Of a stretch of DNA of 22,857 nucleotides, positions 14,001 to 19,133 are shown in pieces. Within the stretch, counting starts at the first letter, position 1. Each line of letters starts with the position of its first letter. The DNA lies in assembly GCA_903828685.1 (NCBI GenBank), contig CAIKNB010000071.1, positions 1-22,857 on the forward strand, written 5' to 3'. Under the pieces are notes generated by a model. That model was given only the letters and a program-made list of their open reading frames with translations, was not told where the DNA came from and did no database searches. This DNA is from Candidatus Uhrbacteria bacterium (GTDB lineage Bacteria; Patescibacteriota; Patescibacteriia; 2-12-FULL-60-25). The position numbers and the translations under genes were made by a program.

Positions 14001-14035
14001 GGAAACGTACATTCACCTACAAGAAAGGCGGCAGC

Positions 14036-14422
14036 ATGCTGAATAAATCCATTTTTTTCGCCATCAGCTTGGCGCTAGCCGGCTGCGGTCATGTGAGCCG
14101 GTACACGGACACCACGCCGACCCAAGTTCGCAGCTCGTTCGTAGACAATGGGCTGTGGACCACGGATACGCAAATGAGCGTAAAAAATACGCGTTCCGAA
14201 TACGAAGCTTGTATGGATCGTTATCGCGGTTATGCAGGTGCGCAAGCAGAATGCGCTGACCGGATGGGGCTCGATCGTCCGGTGGGATCCAGATACGGCG
14301 CCTGGTATCCCTACACTCCGTACCCGTATGCTCCAGGCTATGGCAGGCCCTATGCGCCTGGCTACGGCTACGGCGCAGTACAGCCCTATGTGACGCCTCG
14401 ATCCATGGTCTACGGCTGGTAA
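14036..14422 (+). CDS. small Tyr/Pro/Gly-rich lipoprotein, 128 aa
   Basis: The lipoprotein signal MLNKSIFFAISLALAGC puts the lipidated Cys at residue 17, preceded by a good L-A-G-C box. The middle holds SVKNTRSEYEACMDRYRGY and AECADRM. The Y-x-A-C segment recurs in the next two genes. The C-terminal 45 residues are Tyr/Pro/Gly-rich (YPYTPYPYAPGYGRPYAPGY), a low-complexity surface segment. The frame is open upstream to 13991, but AAAGG (14024-14028) sits 7 bases before ATG 14036 and the signal peptide begins there. It has its own TTGACA promoter and terminator. Presumably it is anchored on the outer face of the cell membrane. Function unknown. Confidence 0.8.
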   Translation: MLNKSIFFAISLALAGCGHVSRYTDTTPTQVRSSFVDNGLWTTDTQMSVKNTRSEYEACMDRYRGYAGAQAECADRMGLDRPVGSRYGAWYPYTPYPYAPGYGRPYAPGYGYGAVQPYVTPRSMVYGW

Positions 14423-14444
14423 GTTTTTCAGCCAATTCGCCTCC

Positions 14445-14497
14445 AACCTCCGGAAAAACGCTCAACAGAGCATAAAATCCGGAGGTTTTCATTTTGG
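14445..14497 (+). terminator. intrinsic terminator
   Basis: AACCTCCGGA (14445-14454) pairs perfectly with TCCGGAGGTT (14478-14487). The loop holds a small GCTC/GAGC stem, and the tail TTTTCATTTT follows. Confidence 0.85.
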
Positions 14498-14579
14498 TTA
14501 AATTAATTCAGGCTCTACAAAGCAAATTTTATAATCAATTTAATGAGTCAACAAAGCCAAGATTTTTGTACTCATACAC

Positions 14580-14608
14580 TTGACAAGAATGTCTTTTTGT
14601 GATATATT
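14580..14608 (+). promoter_or_regulatory. promoter of the second Y-x-A-C lipoprotein
   Basis: TTGACA (14580-14585), a 17-bp spacer ending in TGA, then TATATT (14603-14608): -35 plus extended -10. The leader of about 90 bases contains a GGAATC/GATTCC hairpin (14622-14639) and a good Shine-Dalgarno. It shares its core with the promoter at 13972. Confidence 0.75.
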
Positions 14609-14705
14609 GTTTTGTTGAATTGGAATCCGGAATGATTCCGAAAACCAATGAAACAGCTTGAAAACCAAAGAGATAAACGGTAAAAACCGATACCTGGAGG
14701 AAAAC

Positions 14706-15317
14706 ATGAACAAGATTTTGTTGGTTTGTCTGGCGAGCGCTGCTCTCTCGGGCTGCGCCACGCGAGAAGATATCGTGACTGTGGACGATGCCAGTAGGCA
14801 CGTCACGGACACGACCACGGTGGGCAAGTTCAATACCCACCACGAGATTCACGTGGACAACACCAAGCAGTATCAGGCTTGTCTGGCGCAGAACAGCACC
14901 AACATGGAGCCGAGCGCGGCCGATGCGTACTGCCGGTGCGTCACGTCCGGTGGGCAAGTAGTGCCCTCGCAGTATCCTCAAATCCCGCCAACCTGCATTC
15001 CCGCAGGCGGCGCGGTTCAGGGATACGGAATGTATCAGGGCTATGGTGGCATGGGATACGGAACGGCAATGGTGCCCGGACGTTTCCCCGGATATCCGGG
15101 TGGCGCTGTGGTGATCATGCCGGATACGACTCCGGCAGGTGTCATCATGACGCAGCAATCCAGCGGCGGCGGAGCCTACGTGGGATCATCAAACTCGACG
15201 TCTCGTAGCAGAGATGTCGAAGACCTGGCCAGGGCAACCAAGGCCAACCACGACGCGATCTGTCGGAGCAATCCGAAAGATTGCAGCTGTAAAAGTTCGT
15301 GCAAAGGAGGCAACTAA
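14706..15317 (+). CDS. Gly-rich lipoprotein, 203 aa
   Basis: The lipoprotein signal MNKILLVCLASAALSGC has Cys17 in the L-S-G-C box. HVDNTKQYQACLAQNSTN and DAYCRCV parallel the Cys-containing middle of the preceding lipoprotein, so the two are probably paralogs. A central Gly/Tyr/Met-rich stretch (about residues 105-150: QGYGMYQGYGGMGYG) follows. The C-terminus holds a Ser-rich linker and a Cys cluster (ICRSNPKDCSCKSSCKGGN) with four Cys in about 15 residues, possibly disulfide-bonded or metal-binding. ATG 14706 is set by GGAGG (14696-14700) 5 bases upstream; the frame is open further upstream. Its own strong promoter is at 14580. Surface lipoprotein of unknown function. Confidence 0.82.
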   Translation: MNKILLVCLASAALSGCATREDIVTVDDASRHVTDTTTVGKFNTHHEIHVDNTKQYQACLAQNSTNMEPSAADAYCRCVTSGGQVVPSQYPQIPPTCIPAGGAVQGYGMYQGYGGMGYGTAMVPGRFPGYPGGAVVIMPDTTPAGVIMTQQSSGGGAYVGSSNSTSRSRDVEDLARATKANHDAICRSNPKDCSCKSSCKGGN

Positions 15318-15345
15318 TGTTTAGCTGACCTCCACATCAACTATG

Positions 15346-15387
15346 TTTCGACCTGCGGGTCAACACTGACCCTATCGGGTCGAAAGG
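15346..15387 (+). promoter_or_regulatory. nested hairpin overlapping the ribosome-binding site of the gene at 15397
   Basis: Outer stem TTTCGACC (15346-15353) with GGTCGAAA (15378-15385), 8 bp. Inner stem GGGTCA (15357-15362) with TGACCC (15367-15372), 6 bp, loop ACAC. The only Shine-Dalgarno-like AAAGG (15383-15387) shares AAA with the 3' arm. No T-run follows. It may control translation by hiding the ribosome-binding site, or protect the 3' end of the upstream mRNA. Confidence 0.6.
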
Positions 15388-15396
15388 CAGATCACC

Positions 15397-16194
15397 ATGA
15401 AGTTGTTCAATGGTTTTGTAGTAGCGATCTCCATCTTCACTTCAGCCTGTGGTGCAGCGGTTCAAGTCAAGACTAGCCCCACAGATTGGAGGACAGCATA
15501 TGATGCTGATCACGGCAGGTGTGATGCGCGACGCGCTCCGTCTCAGGATGCGTATGCTGCTTGTTTGGAAGAGCAGTTGGCTACGCGCCAAGAGATCGCG
15601 GCACGGATGCCGGCAATGAAGTCTGCGATTGCGAAACATGAGCTTTCGGCTCCGGTTCCGAGCGCGAGCTTCCCGGGGTTCTCTCCGGCGCCAGGTCCGG
15701 TCAGTCAGCCGCAGCCGCAGCCGCAGGTCTCAAGAAACTACACCTTCGTTCCAAATGCCGGCGGCGCGCAATGCGACGGCAACGAAGGAATCATCCTCCA
15801 CGCCTCAAACTCGGCGACGGACGATTCGGCGGATGACTGGGTCGAGGTGCGGGCCAGCGGAAAGTTGGCGCCCTATCCTTGCGACGCACAAGACAAGTTG
15901 GTCCTGCGTGCGGTCAGACGGCACAACGGCACCGTGGAAACGGTGTGGTTGGTCCCTCCTCACACTGAGGACGTTCGCTTTGTCTTCCTTCCGGTCAATG
16001 GCGGCTTGGGACGCGTTACGGTGTATTTCGAGAGCTATCTGGACATTCCCTGCGCAGTCAGCGCCAATGGCCAGTCAGTATGCCTCCCGCTTCCAGCCGT
16101 GGGTCACATGGAACGAACCTTCAACGTCCCGCGAACCCTTGGGAATGCGCAAGACGTCACGCGGACGTACATGAAAAAGTACGGCCAGCGCTAA
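15397..16194 (+). CDS. lipoprotein with Pro/Gln linker and C-terminal beta-rich domain, 265 aa
   Basis: Signal peptide MKLFNGFVVAISIFTSAC with probable lipidated Cys18 (box T-S-A-C, weaker than its neighbours). Residues 28-70 include YDADHGRC and DAYAACLEEQLATRQE, the Y-x-A-C segment shared with the two upstream lipoproteins. A Pro/Ser/Gln linker (about 85-112, with alternating PQ) leads to a C-terminal domain of about 150 residues (GGAQCDGNEGIILHASNS; DWVEVRASGKL; KLVLRAVRRHNGTVETVWLVP) that looks beta-rich, with several Cys. The ATG is 9 bases after AAAGG at the base of a nested hairpin. No promoter is seen in the 79-base gap, so cotranscription from 14580 is likely. Function unknown. Confidence 0.8.
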   Translation: MKLFNGFVVAISIFTSACGAAVQVKTSPTDWRTAYDADHGRCDARRAPSQDAYAACLEEQLATRQEIAARMPAMKSAIAKHELSAPVPSASFPGFSPAPGPVSQPQPQPQVSRNYTFVPNAGGAQCDGNEGIILHASNSATDDSADDWVEVRASGKLAPYPCDAQDKLVLRAVRRHNGTVETVWLVPPHTEDVRFVFLPVNGGLGRVTVYFESYLDIPCAVSANGQSVCLPLPAVGHMERTFNVPRTLGNAQDVTRTYMKKYGQR

Positions 16195-16217
16195 CGATTC
16201 GAACCTTCAACCTTTGC

Positions 16218-16262
16218 CCCCGCATCAATCGCCACAAGCGAAAGATGCGGGGCTGTTTTTTT
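16218..16262 (+). terminator. strong intrinsic terminator
   Basis: CCCCGCATC (16218-16226) pairs perfectly with GATGCGGGG (16244-16252), followed by CTG and a run of eight T. It ends the lipoprotein transcript. Confidence 0.9.
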
Positions 16263-16273
16263 TATGCAAACGA

Positions 16274-16303
16274 AAACTCCCCCGAGGTGAGTCGGGGGAG
16301 TTT
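16274..16303. terminator. second hairpin, possibly bidirectional terminator
   Basis: AAACTCCCCCGA (16274-16285) pairs perfectly with TCGGGGGAGTTT (16292-16303), 12 bp, loop GGTGAG. On the minus strand it is followed by TTTTCGTTT, so it suits leftward transcription better than rightward. Confidence 0.6.
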
Positions 16304-16320
16304 CCTCCTTTTAATGCTGC

Positions 16321-16498
16321 GTCGCCGCCAAGCATGGGAACGGCGACACGTGCATCTAGTCCCGTAAAATCCGACTTGCGTCGAACCACGTGACGTGGCC
16401 GGGAGTCACCAAGAATAGTGATAAGGGGATGAGGCCGAAAGGCCTAGTCCCGCTCGCCGGGCCACGTCTGGGACCGATAGTCCCAAGCGCGGCGCGAC
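16321..16498 (+). ncRNA. candidate structured RNA of about 180 nt, family unknown
   Basis: This stretch has no plausible ORF but consistent helices. The ends can close: GTC/GAC plus GCCGC (16324-16328) with GCGGC (16489-16493). ACGTGGCC (16393-16400) pairs with GGCCACGT (16460-16467) and encloses two hairpins: GTCAC/GTGAT (16405-16409/16418-16422), and an 11-position stem 16426-16436/16441-16451 capped by the GNRA loop GAAA. GGGAC/GTCCC (16470-16474/16480-16484) follows. GTCGCCG (16321-16327) can alternatively pair with CGGCGAC downstream. The GAAA loop and two G-T pairs that would be C-A on the other strand favour the plus strand. A TTTAAT -10-like box (16310-16315) predicts a start near 16321. 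It does not carry tmRNA, RNase P, SRP or riboswitch signatures known to me. Confidence 0.5.
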
Positions 16499-16502
16499 AA
16501 AC

Positions 16503-16532
16503 AAAAAATCCCACCTGAAATCAGTCGTGGGA
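16503..16532 (-). terminator. intrinsic terminator for leftward transcription
   Basis: TCCCAC (16509-16514) and GTGGGA (16527-16532) form the stem, with an inner CTG/CAG pair. Six A (16503-16508) give a U-run on the minus strand. It may end transcription from the minus-strand gene at 16902-16696. Confidence 0.65.
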
Positions 16533-16547
16533 GAGTTCAATCCTGCA

Positions 16548-16644
16548 TTCCATGTTTAATGGAACGTTCACCGATGCAGCCCGATTTGCGCCTGGCATGC
16601 CTATTTCTTCTCATGCCGCGCTTTCGCCGTCAAGAGCATGACGG
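16548..16644. other. non-coding stretch with three hairpins
   Basis: No credible ORF. Three perfect 6-bp inverted repeats follow one another: TTCCAT/ATGGAA (16548-16553/16559-16564), GGCATG/CATGCC (16594-16599/16612-16617) and CCGTCA/TGACGG (16627-16632/16639-16644). They could be part of the 3' region of the minus-strand gene at 16902 or of an RNA. Nothing identifies them. Confidence 0.4.
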
Positions 16645-16652
16645 TGGATAAG

Positions 16653-16697
16653 TGACCCGCTATGCGGGTCATCCCGGCGAACGCCGGGATCATTTTT
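16653..16697. repeat. REP-like double palindrome ending in a rightward terminator
   Basis: Two abutting hairpins: TGACCCGC-TAT-GCGGGTCA (16653-16671) and ATCCCGGC-GAAC-GCCGGGAT (16671-16690), the second followed by CATTTTT. The GTCATCCCGGCGAACGCCGGGAT layout resembles dispersed extragenic palindromes of many bacteria. The T-run makes it also a possible plus-strand terminator, overlapping the stop of the minus-strand gene. Confidence 0.55.
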
Positions 16698-16902
16698 AAA
16701 TTTCCTGCGCTGGCTTGGCTTCTTCCTCCGGCCACAAACCGGATTGGTTCAGGGTTTGCTCAGCCAGATCTTCGGCCTCATCAATATCCAAACCCTGATC
16801 CAGGATCAGATGATTGATGATGGTGGCGCGGCATTCGTTCTTGGGTTTGGCGGCGCCGTGCTCATCCAGGCACATGGCGCGGAGTTCTTCCGGGTTGGAC
16901 AT
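16696..16902 (-). CDS. small acidic protein, 68 aa, unknown
   Basis: Not recognised. From ATG 16902 the product starts MSNPEELRAMCLDEHGAAKP and continues as an acidic helical protein (IINHLILDQGLDIDEAEDLAEQTLNQ) with two Cys near residues 11 and 23. No signal or membrane segment is present. The frame is open upstream to 16947, but that extension would be encoded by the promoter: TATATT (16918-16913) lies 10 bases before ATG 16902. This matches the near-leaderless layout of galU, including the same GGGCATATG context. It runs leftward into the hairpin-rich region. Confidence 0.6.
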   Translation of the reverse strand: MSNPEELRAMCLDEHGAAKPKNECRATIINHLILDQGLDIDEAEDLAEQTLNQSGLWPEEEAKPAQEI

Positions 16903-16912
16903 ATGCCCACAG

Positions 16913-16918
16913 AATATA
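16913..16918 (-). promoter_or_regulatory. -10 box of the small minus-strand gene
   Basis: TATATT on the minus strand, 10 bases before ATG 16902. The -35 is weak. There is no Shine-Dalgarno, so the transcript is probably leaderless or nearly so. Confidence 0.45.
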
Positions 16919-16952
16919 GGGAATAGCAGCAAGACGCAATGCCGCATCCAGG

Positions 16953-16981
16953 TTGACAGTCAAGGGTTTATCTTGTAACTT
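16953..16981 (+). promoter_or_regulatory. promoter of the 17038-17613 operon
   Basis: TTGACA (16953-16958), a 17-bp spacer, then TAACTT (16976-16981). It predicts a leader of about 50 bases with a standard Shine-Dalgarno. Confidence 0.55.
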
Positions 16982-17037
16982 GGAATTAAAGTTCCTTTCA
17001 CAAATGTGCGATCATGCCACGGCAAAGGAGCATGAAC

Positions 17038-17256
17038 ATGGACAAAGAGGATAAGACGATTCGCCTTCCTGTCGACGGACAAACGCTATGGACGGCGATT
17101 GTCGAACCGAGTCTTGAGGGTTCGGGAGCATTTCCACCAAATCCGCAATTCTTAGAGACGGCGGATTCTGACCCGCCCTGCCCTGAAATTGAAGAGCTTA
17201 TCAAAGTTTTCTCCACGCCCGTCGACCTCAACAAGCTCCCCGGCATTTGGCCGTGA
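17038..17256 (+). CDS. hypothetical small protein, 72 aa
   Basis: Not recognised. A short soluble acidic protein beginning MDKEDKTIRLPVDGQTLW, Pro-rich in the middle (FPPNPQFLETADSDPPCPEIEE) and ending NKLPGIWP. ATG 17038 is 7 bases after the consensus AAAGGAG (17024-17030). The in-frame ATG at 17032 is only one base after it and the one at 17014 precedes it. It is the first gene of a two-gene unit with the membrane protein 15 bases downstream. Confidence 0.6.
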   Translation: MDKEDKTIRLPVDGQTLWTAIVEPSLEGSGAFPPNPQFLETADSDPPCPEIEELIKVFSTPVDLNKLPGIWP

Positions 17257-17271
17257 GAAAGGAGTTGGCAC

Positions 17272-17613
17272 ATGATCGCGAAATTAGGCAGATATGTCCC
17301 GGGATGGGTTTGCGAGTACATGCTTCCTTTCTGGGTATTCATGGCGATGGGATGGTCTTATGTTGTTTTTAACTGGCCATCATCAATCTGGACTTGGCTA
17401 GGTTCTCCCATCATTGGCCTTCTTGGATTTGTGTTCATGCGACTACTGCTTTGGCATGAGAACGAAAGTAGATTGCGTCTCAAAAATTCCTTAAAGCTCA
17501 CCGGGGCAGCATACGTCAACGCCGTGGTATCGGAATATATCGCAACTACGCCCATTCGGCCGATGGAGATCCAGGCGAGCCCAAAGGATCGTCGACGCGA
17601 CAAAGACCGTTAA
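17272..17613 (+). CDS. small membrane protein, two helices, 113 aa
   Basis: Not recognised. Two hydrophobic segments at about residues 17-37 (YMLPFWVFMAMGWSYVVFNW) and 42-61 (WLGSPIIGLLGFVFMRLLLW) are followed by a basic cytoplasmic-looking tail (NESRLRLKNSLKL...KDRRRDKDR). AAAGGAG (17258-17264) lies 7 bases before the ATG. It is cotranscribed with the 72-aa gene, which may be its soluble partner. Confidence 0.72.
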   Translation: MIAKLGRYVPGWVCEYMLPFWVFMAMGWSYVVFNWPSSIWTWLGSPIIGLLGFVFMRLLLWHENESRLRLKNSLKLTGAAYVNAVVSEYIATTPIRPMEIQASPKDRRRDKDR

Positions 17614-17648
17614 GTCTCGACTCCTCAACCGCCATCTTCCTTTACTTC

Positions 17649-17677
17649 AGAAACTCTGCAAGGAGTTTCTTATTTTA
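17649..17677 (+). terminator. intrinsic terminator
   Basis: AGAAACTC (17649-17656) pairs with GAGTTTCT (17663-17670) over 8 bp, loop TGCAAG, tail TATTTT. It ends the operon 17038-17613. Confidence 0.75.
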
Positions 17678-17688
17678 ACTAAATCGAA

Positions 17689-17710
17689 ACCACGGCCGTA
17701 AGGCCGTGGT
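17689..17710 (-). terminator. hairpin after the minus-strand membrane gene
   Basis: ACCACGGCC (17689-17697) and GGCCGTGGT (17702-17710) form a perfect 9-bp stem with loop GTAA. On the minus strand it is followed by TTTCGATTT, a short T-rich tail. It probably ends the gene that stops at 17725. Confidence 0.55.
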
Positions 17711-17724
17711 ATTTCATACGTTTC

Positions 17725-18084
17725 CTAATGGATAGAAGTGGCTAAAAAAATACTTACCGTCAGAAACCATAAGGTAGTGGTTATGACAAACAGCCTCTCA
17801 AACAGACCAAAGATATTCCGCAATGGTTTCCATAGGGTGATGACAACCATGGCGAGGGCCGGAGTGGCGATGGTCAAAAGCACTTTCAAGATGCTGTTGA
17901 CTGTTTGCCAATCAGGTCTCGTCTGGAAAAATGGTGTGAGCTGGGCCATGATCGTATAGACGAGCCCCACGGATAAAATCGCAAAAATATAATGCAAGAT
18001 GCCAGTTCGCGTAAGAGGTTTACCTTCCAGATCTTCTGTCAAGTAACTGAATTTTGTCACTTGCGTATTACGGCCAGATTCCAA
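17725..18084 (-). CDS. small membrane protein, three helices, up to 119 aa
   Basis: Not recognised. Hydrophobic helices at about residues 29-50 (ILHYIFAILSVGLVYTIMAQL), 64-85 (SILKVLLTIATPALAMVVITLW) and 95-117 (FVITTTLWFLTVSIFLATSI), with a polar N-terminus. The longest version starts at TTG 18084. GTG 18060 and TTG 18042 are alternatives, and none has a Shine-Dalgarno, so the N-terminus is uncertain. It lies downstream of the tRNA-Ser gene on the same strand and is separated from it by a terminator. Confidence 0.6.
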   Translation of the reverse strand: MESGRNTQVTKFSYLTEDLEGKPLTRTGILHYIFAILSVGLVYTIMAQLTPFFQTRPDWQTVNSILKVLLTIATPALAMVVITLWKPLRNIFGLFERLFVITTTLWFLTVSIFLATSIH

Positions 18085-18108
18085 TAATCAATATTTTTGA
18101 TACCAACG

Positions 18109-18130
18109 ACAAAACCGCCCTTTCGGGCGG
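18109..18130 (-). terminator. terminator downstream of tRNA-Ser
   Basis: CCGCCC (18115-18120) and GGGCGG (18125-18130) form the stem, loop GAAA on the minus strand, followed leftward by TTTTGT. It ends the tRNA-Ser transcript. Confidence 0.75.
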
Positions 18131-18206
18131 CTTTGTTGGTCACAATCGTTACCGCACAGATTTCGAATGCCTTGAGGCACACGGGTCTGCCGATACTAAA
18201 TTGTCA

Positions 18207-18296
<90 letters not shown>

Positions 18297-18308
18297 ATGC
18301 TCGGCATT

Positions 18309-18389
18309 GCCAGCTTGGTGCTGCGCTCGAACTTTCGGTCCGAGCTTGCGCTCCGCTGGCTGCCTGCGCTCCCCAAACTTCGTTTTGGG
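18309..18389. other. hairpin-rich stretch upstream of tRNA-Ser with TGCGCTC repeats
   Basis: The 185 bases between nrtR and tRNA-Ser hold no gene. GCCAGC (18309-18314) pairs with GCTGGC (18355-18360) around GCTCG/CGAGC (18325-18329/18341-18345). A second hairpin, CCCAAAC/GTTTTGGG, spans 18372-18389. TGCGCTC occurs three times (18322, 18347, 18365). It may end the nrtR transcript or be a decayed repeat. No clear T-run is seen. Confidence 0.4.
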
Positions 18390-18481
18390 ATCCCAGTTCA
18401 ATGAATTCAAATGCGGGAACATCCTATCGCCAAACAGGCGTTGCGTCAACTATCAGCGCATGCGTCCAGAAGGTCAAAATT

Positions 18482-19132
18482 TTACAGGACTTTGGATGCT
18501 TTGAACGAATACAACTCAGCGGGACGGTGGGCACCTTTCATTTTTTTGCCCGGAACTTTCTTGAGTATATCGAGGTTGAAAACTTTTGTTCTGAAATTGC
18601 GTTTGTCAGACCCAACGCCCAGGATCACATCAAACACGGATTGTATCTCATGCAAAGTGAACTTGGAGGGGAGTAAGGACTGTACGAACTTGGTATGCCA
18701 AATTTTGGCGCGCAAATTTTCGAGCGCTTTGTTTACGATTTCATTGTGGTCATAGGCCAGCTTGGGCAGCGACCTGACGTCGACCCAGACTGCGCCATCT
18801 TTCAAGATGCTCTTGGTCGCCTGTTCTTCGGAAAGACAAGCCGTATAGGCCACAGAAACCACGCGGCCACGCGGGTCACGATTTATGGCACTGAACGTCG
18901 AGAGCTGCTCGATGTATCCGATATCCAATCCTGTCTTATTCCTGATGTGCCGAAACACCGAATCTTCGGCTGTTTCGTCTGGTGCTATCAAACCACCGGG
19001 CAATCCCTGCATATCATGGAAATATGGCGGTATGTTCACGGGGACTAGCAAAATCTTCAGTTTCTCATTCAGTATCGTGAAGATGACGCTGTCGGTCGCG
19101 ATGATGGCGAATTTGAGTTCGGGTTTTCGCAT
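18482..19132 (-). CDS. nrtR: NrtR-type transcriptional regulator (Nudix domain plus winged helix)
   Basis: 216 aa. In this family an N-terminal Nudix domain senses NAD-related metabolites such as ADP-ribose and a C-terminal winged helix binds DNA. The Nudix box starts at G47 (GGLIAPDE, with E53 kept), but the catalytic R-E-x-x-E-E reads R61-H62-I-R-N65-K66. All three of those glutamates are gone, so hydrolysis is very unlikely. NrtR marks follow: NRDPRGRVVSVAY, WVDVRSLPKLAYDHNEIV, and LLPSKFTLHEIQSVFDVILG with KRNFRTKVF and HRPAELYSF at the end. It starts one base after the nadR stop (TGATATG), so it is translationally coupled. It is the third gene of the pnuC-nadR-nrtR operon and probably autoregulated through the operator at 20780-20813. 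Confidence 0.88.
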   Translation of the reverse strand: MRKPELKFAIIATDSVIFTILNEKLKILLVPVNIPPYFHDMQGLPGGLIAPDETAEDSVFRHIRNKTGLDIGYIEQLSTFSAINRDPRGRVVSVAYTACLSEEQATKSILKDGAVWVDVRSLPKLAYDHNEIVNKALENLRAKIWHTKFVQSLLPSKFTLHEIQSVFDVILGVGSDKRNFRTKVFNLDILKKVPGKKMKGAHRPAELYSFKASKVL

Positions 19133-19133
19133 A

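Noticed and set aside
16425..16455. GGATGAGGCCGAAAGGCC resembles stem II of a hammerhead ribozyme (CTGATGAG-GCCGAAAGGC-CGAAA).
   Set aside because: The second conserved core (GAAA after stem II) reads TAGT, the first core lacks CT, and no stem I/III cleavage site is arranged around it. It folds better as a simple GNRA-capped hairpin.
16304..16697. tmRNA, RNase P RNA, SRP RNA or a group I intron in the hairpin-rich gap.
   Set aside because: No tRNA-like ends or tag ORF, no GAGGAAAGTCC-type RNase P core, no GGAAG-type SRP tetraloop region, and no P3-P7 intron core could be found on either strand.
18297..18420. A second tRNA beside tRNA-Ser.
   Set aside because: The stretch has hairpins and TGCGCTC repeats but no D-arm, anticodon loop or T-loop signature.
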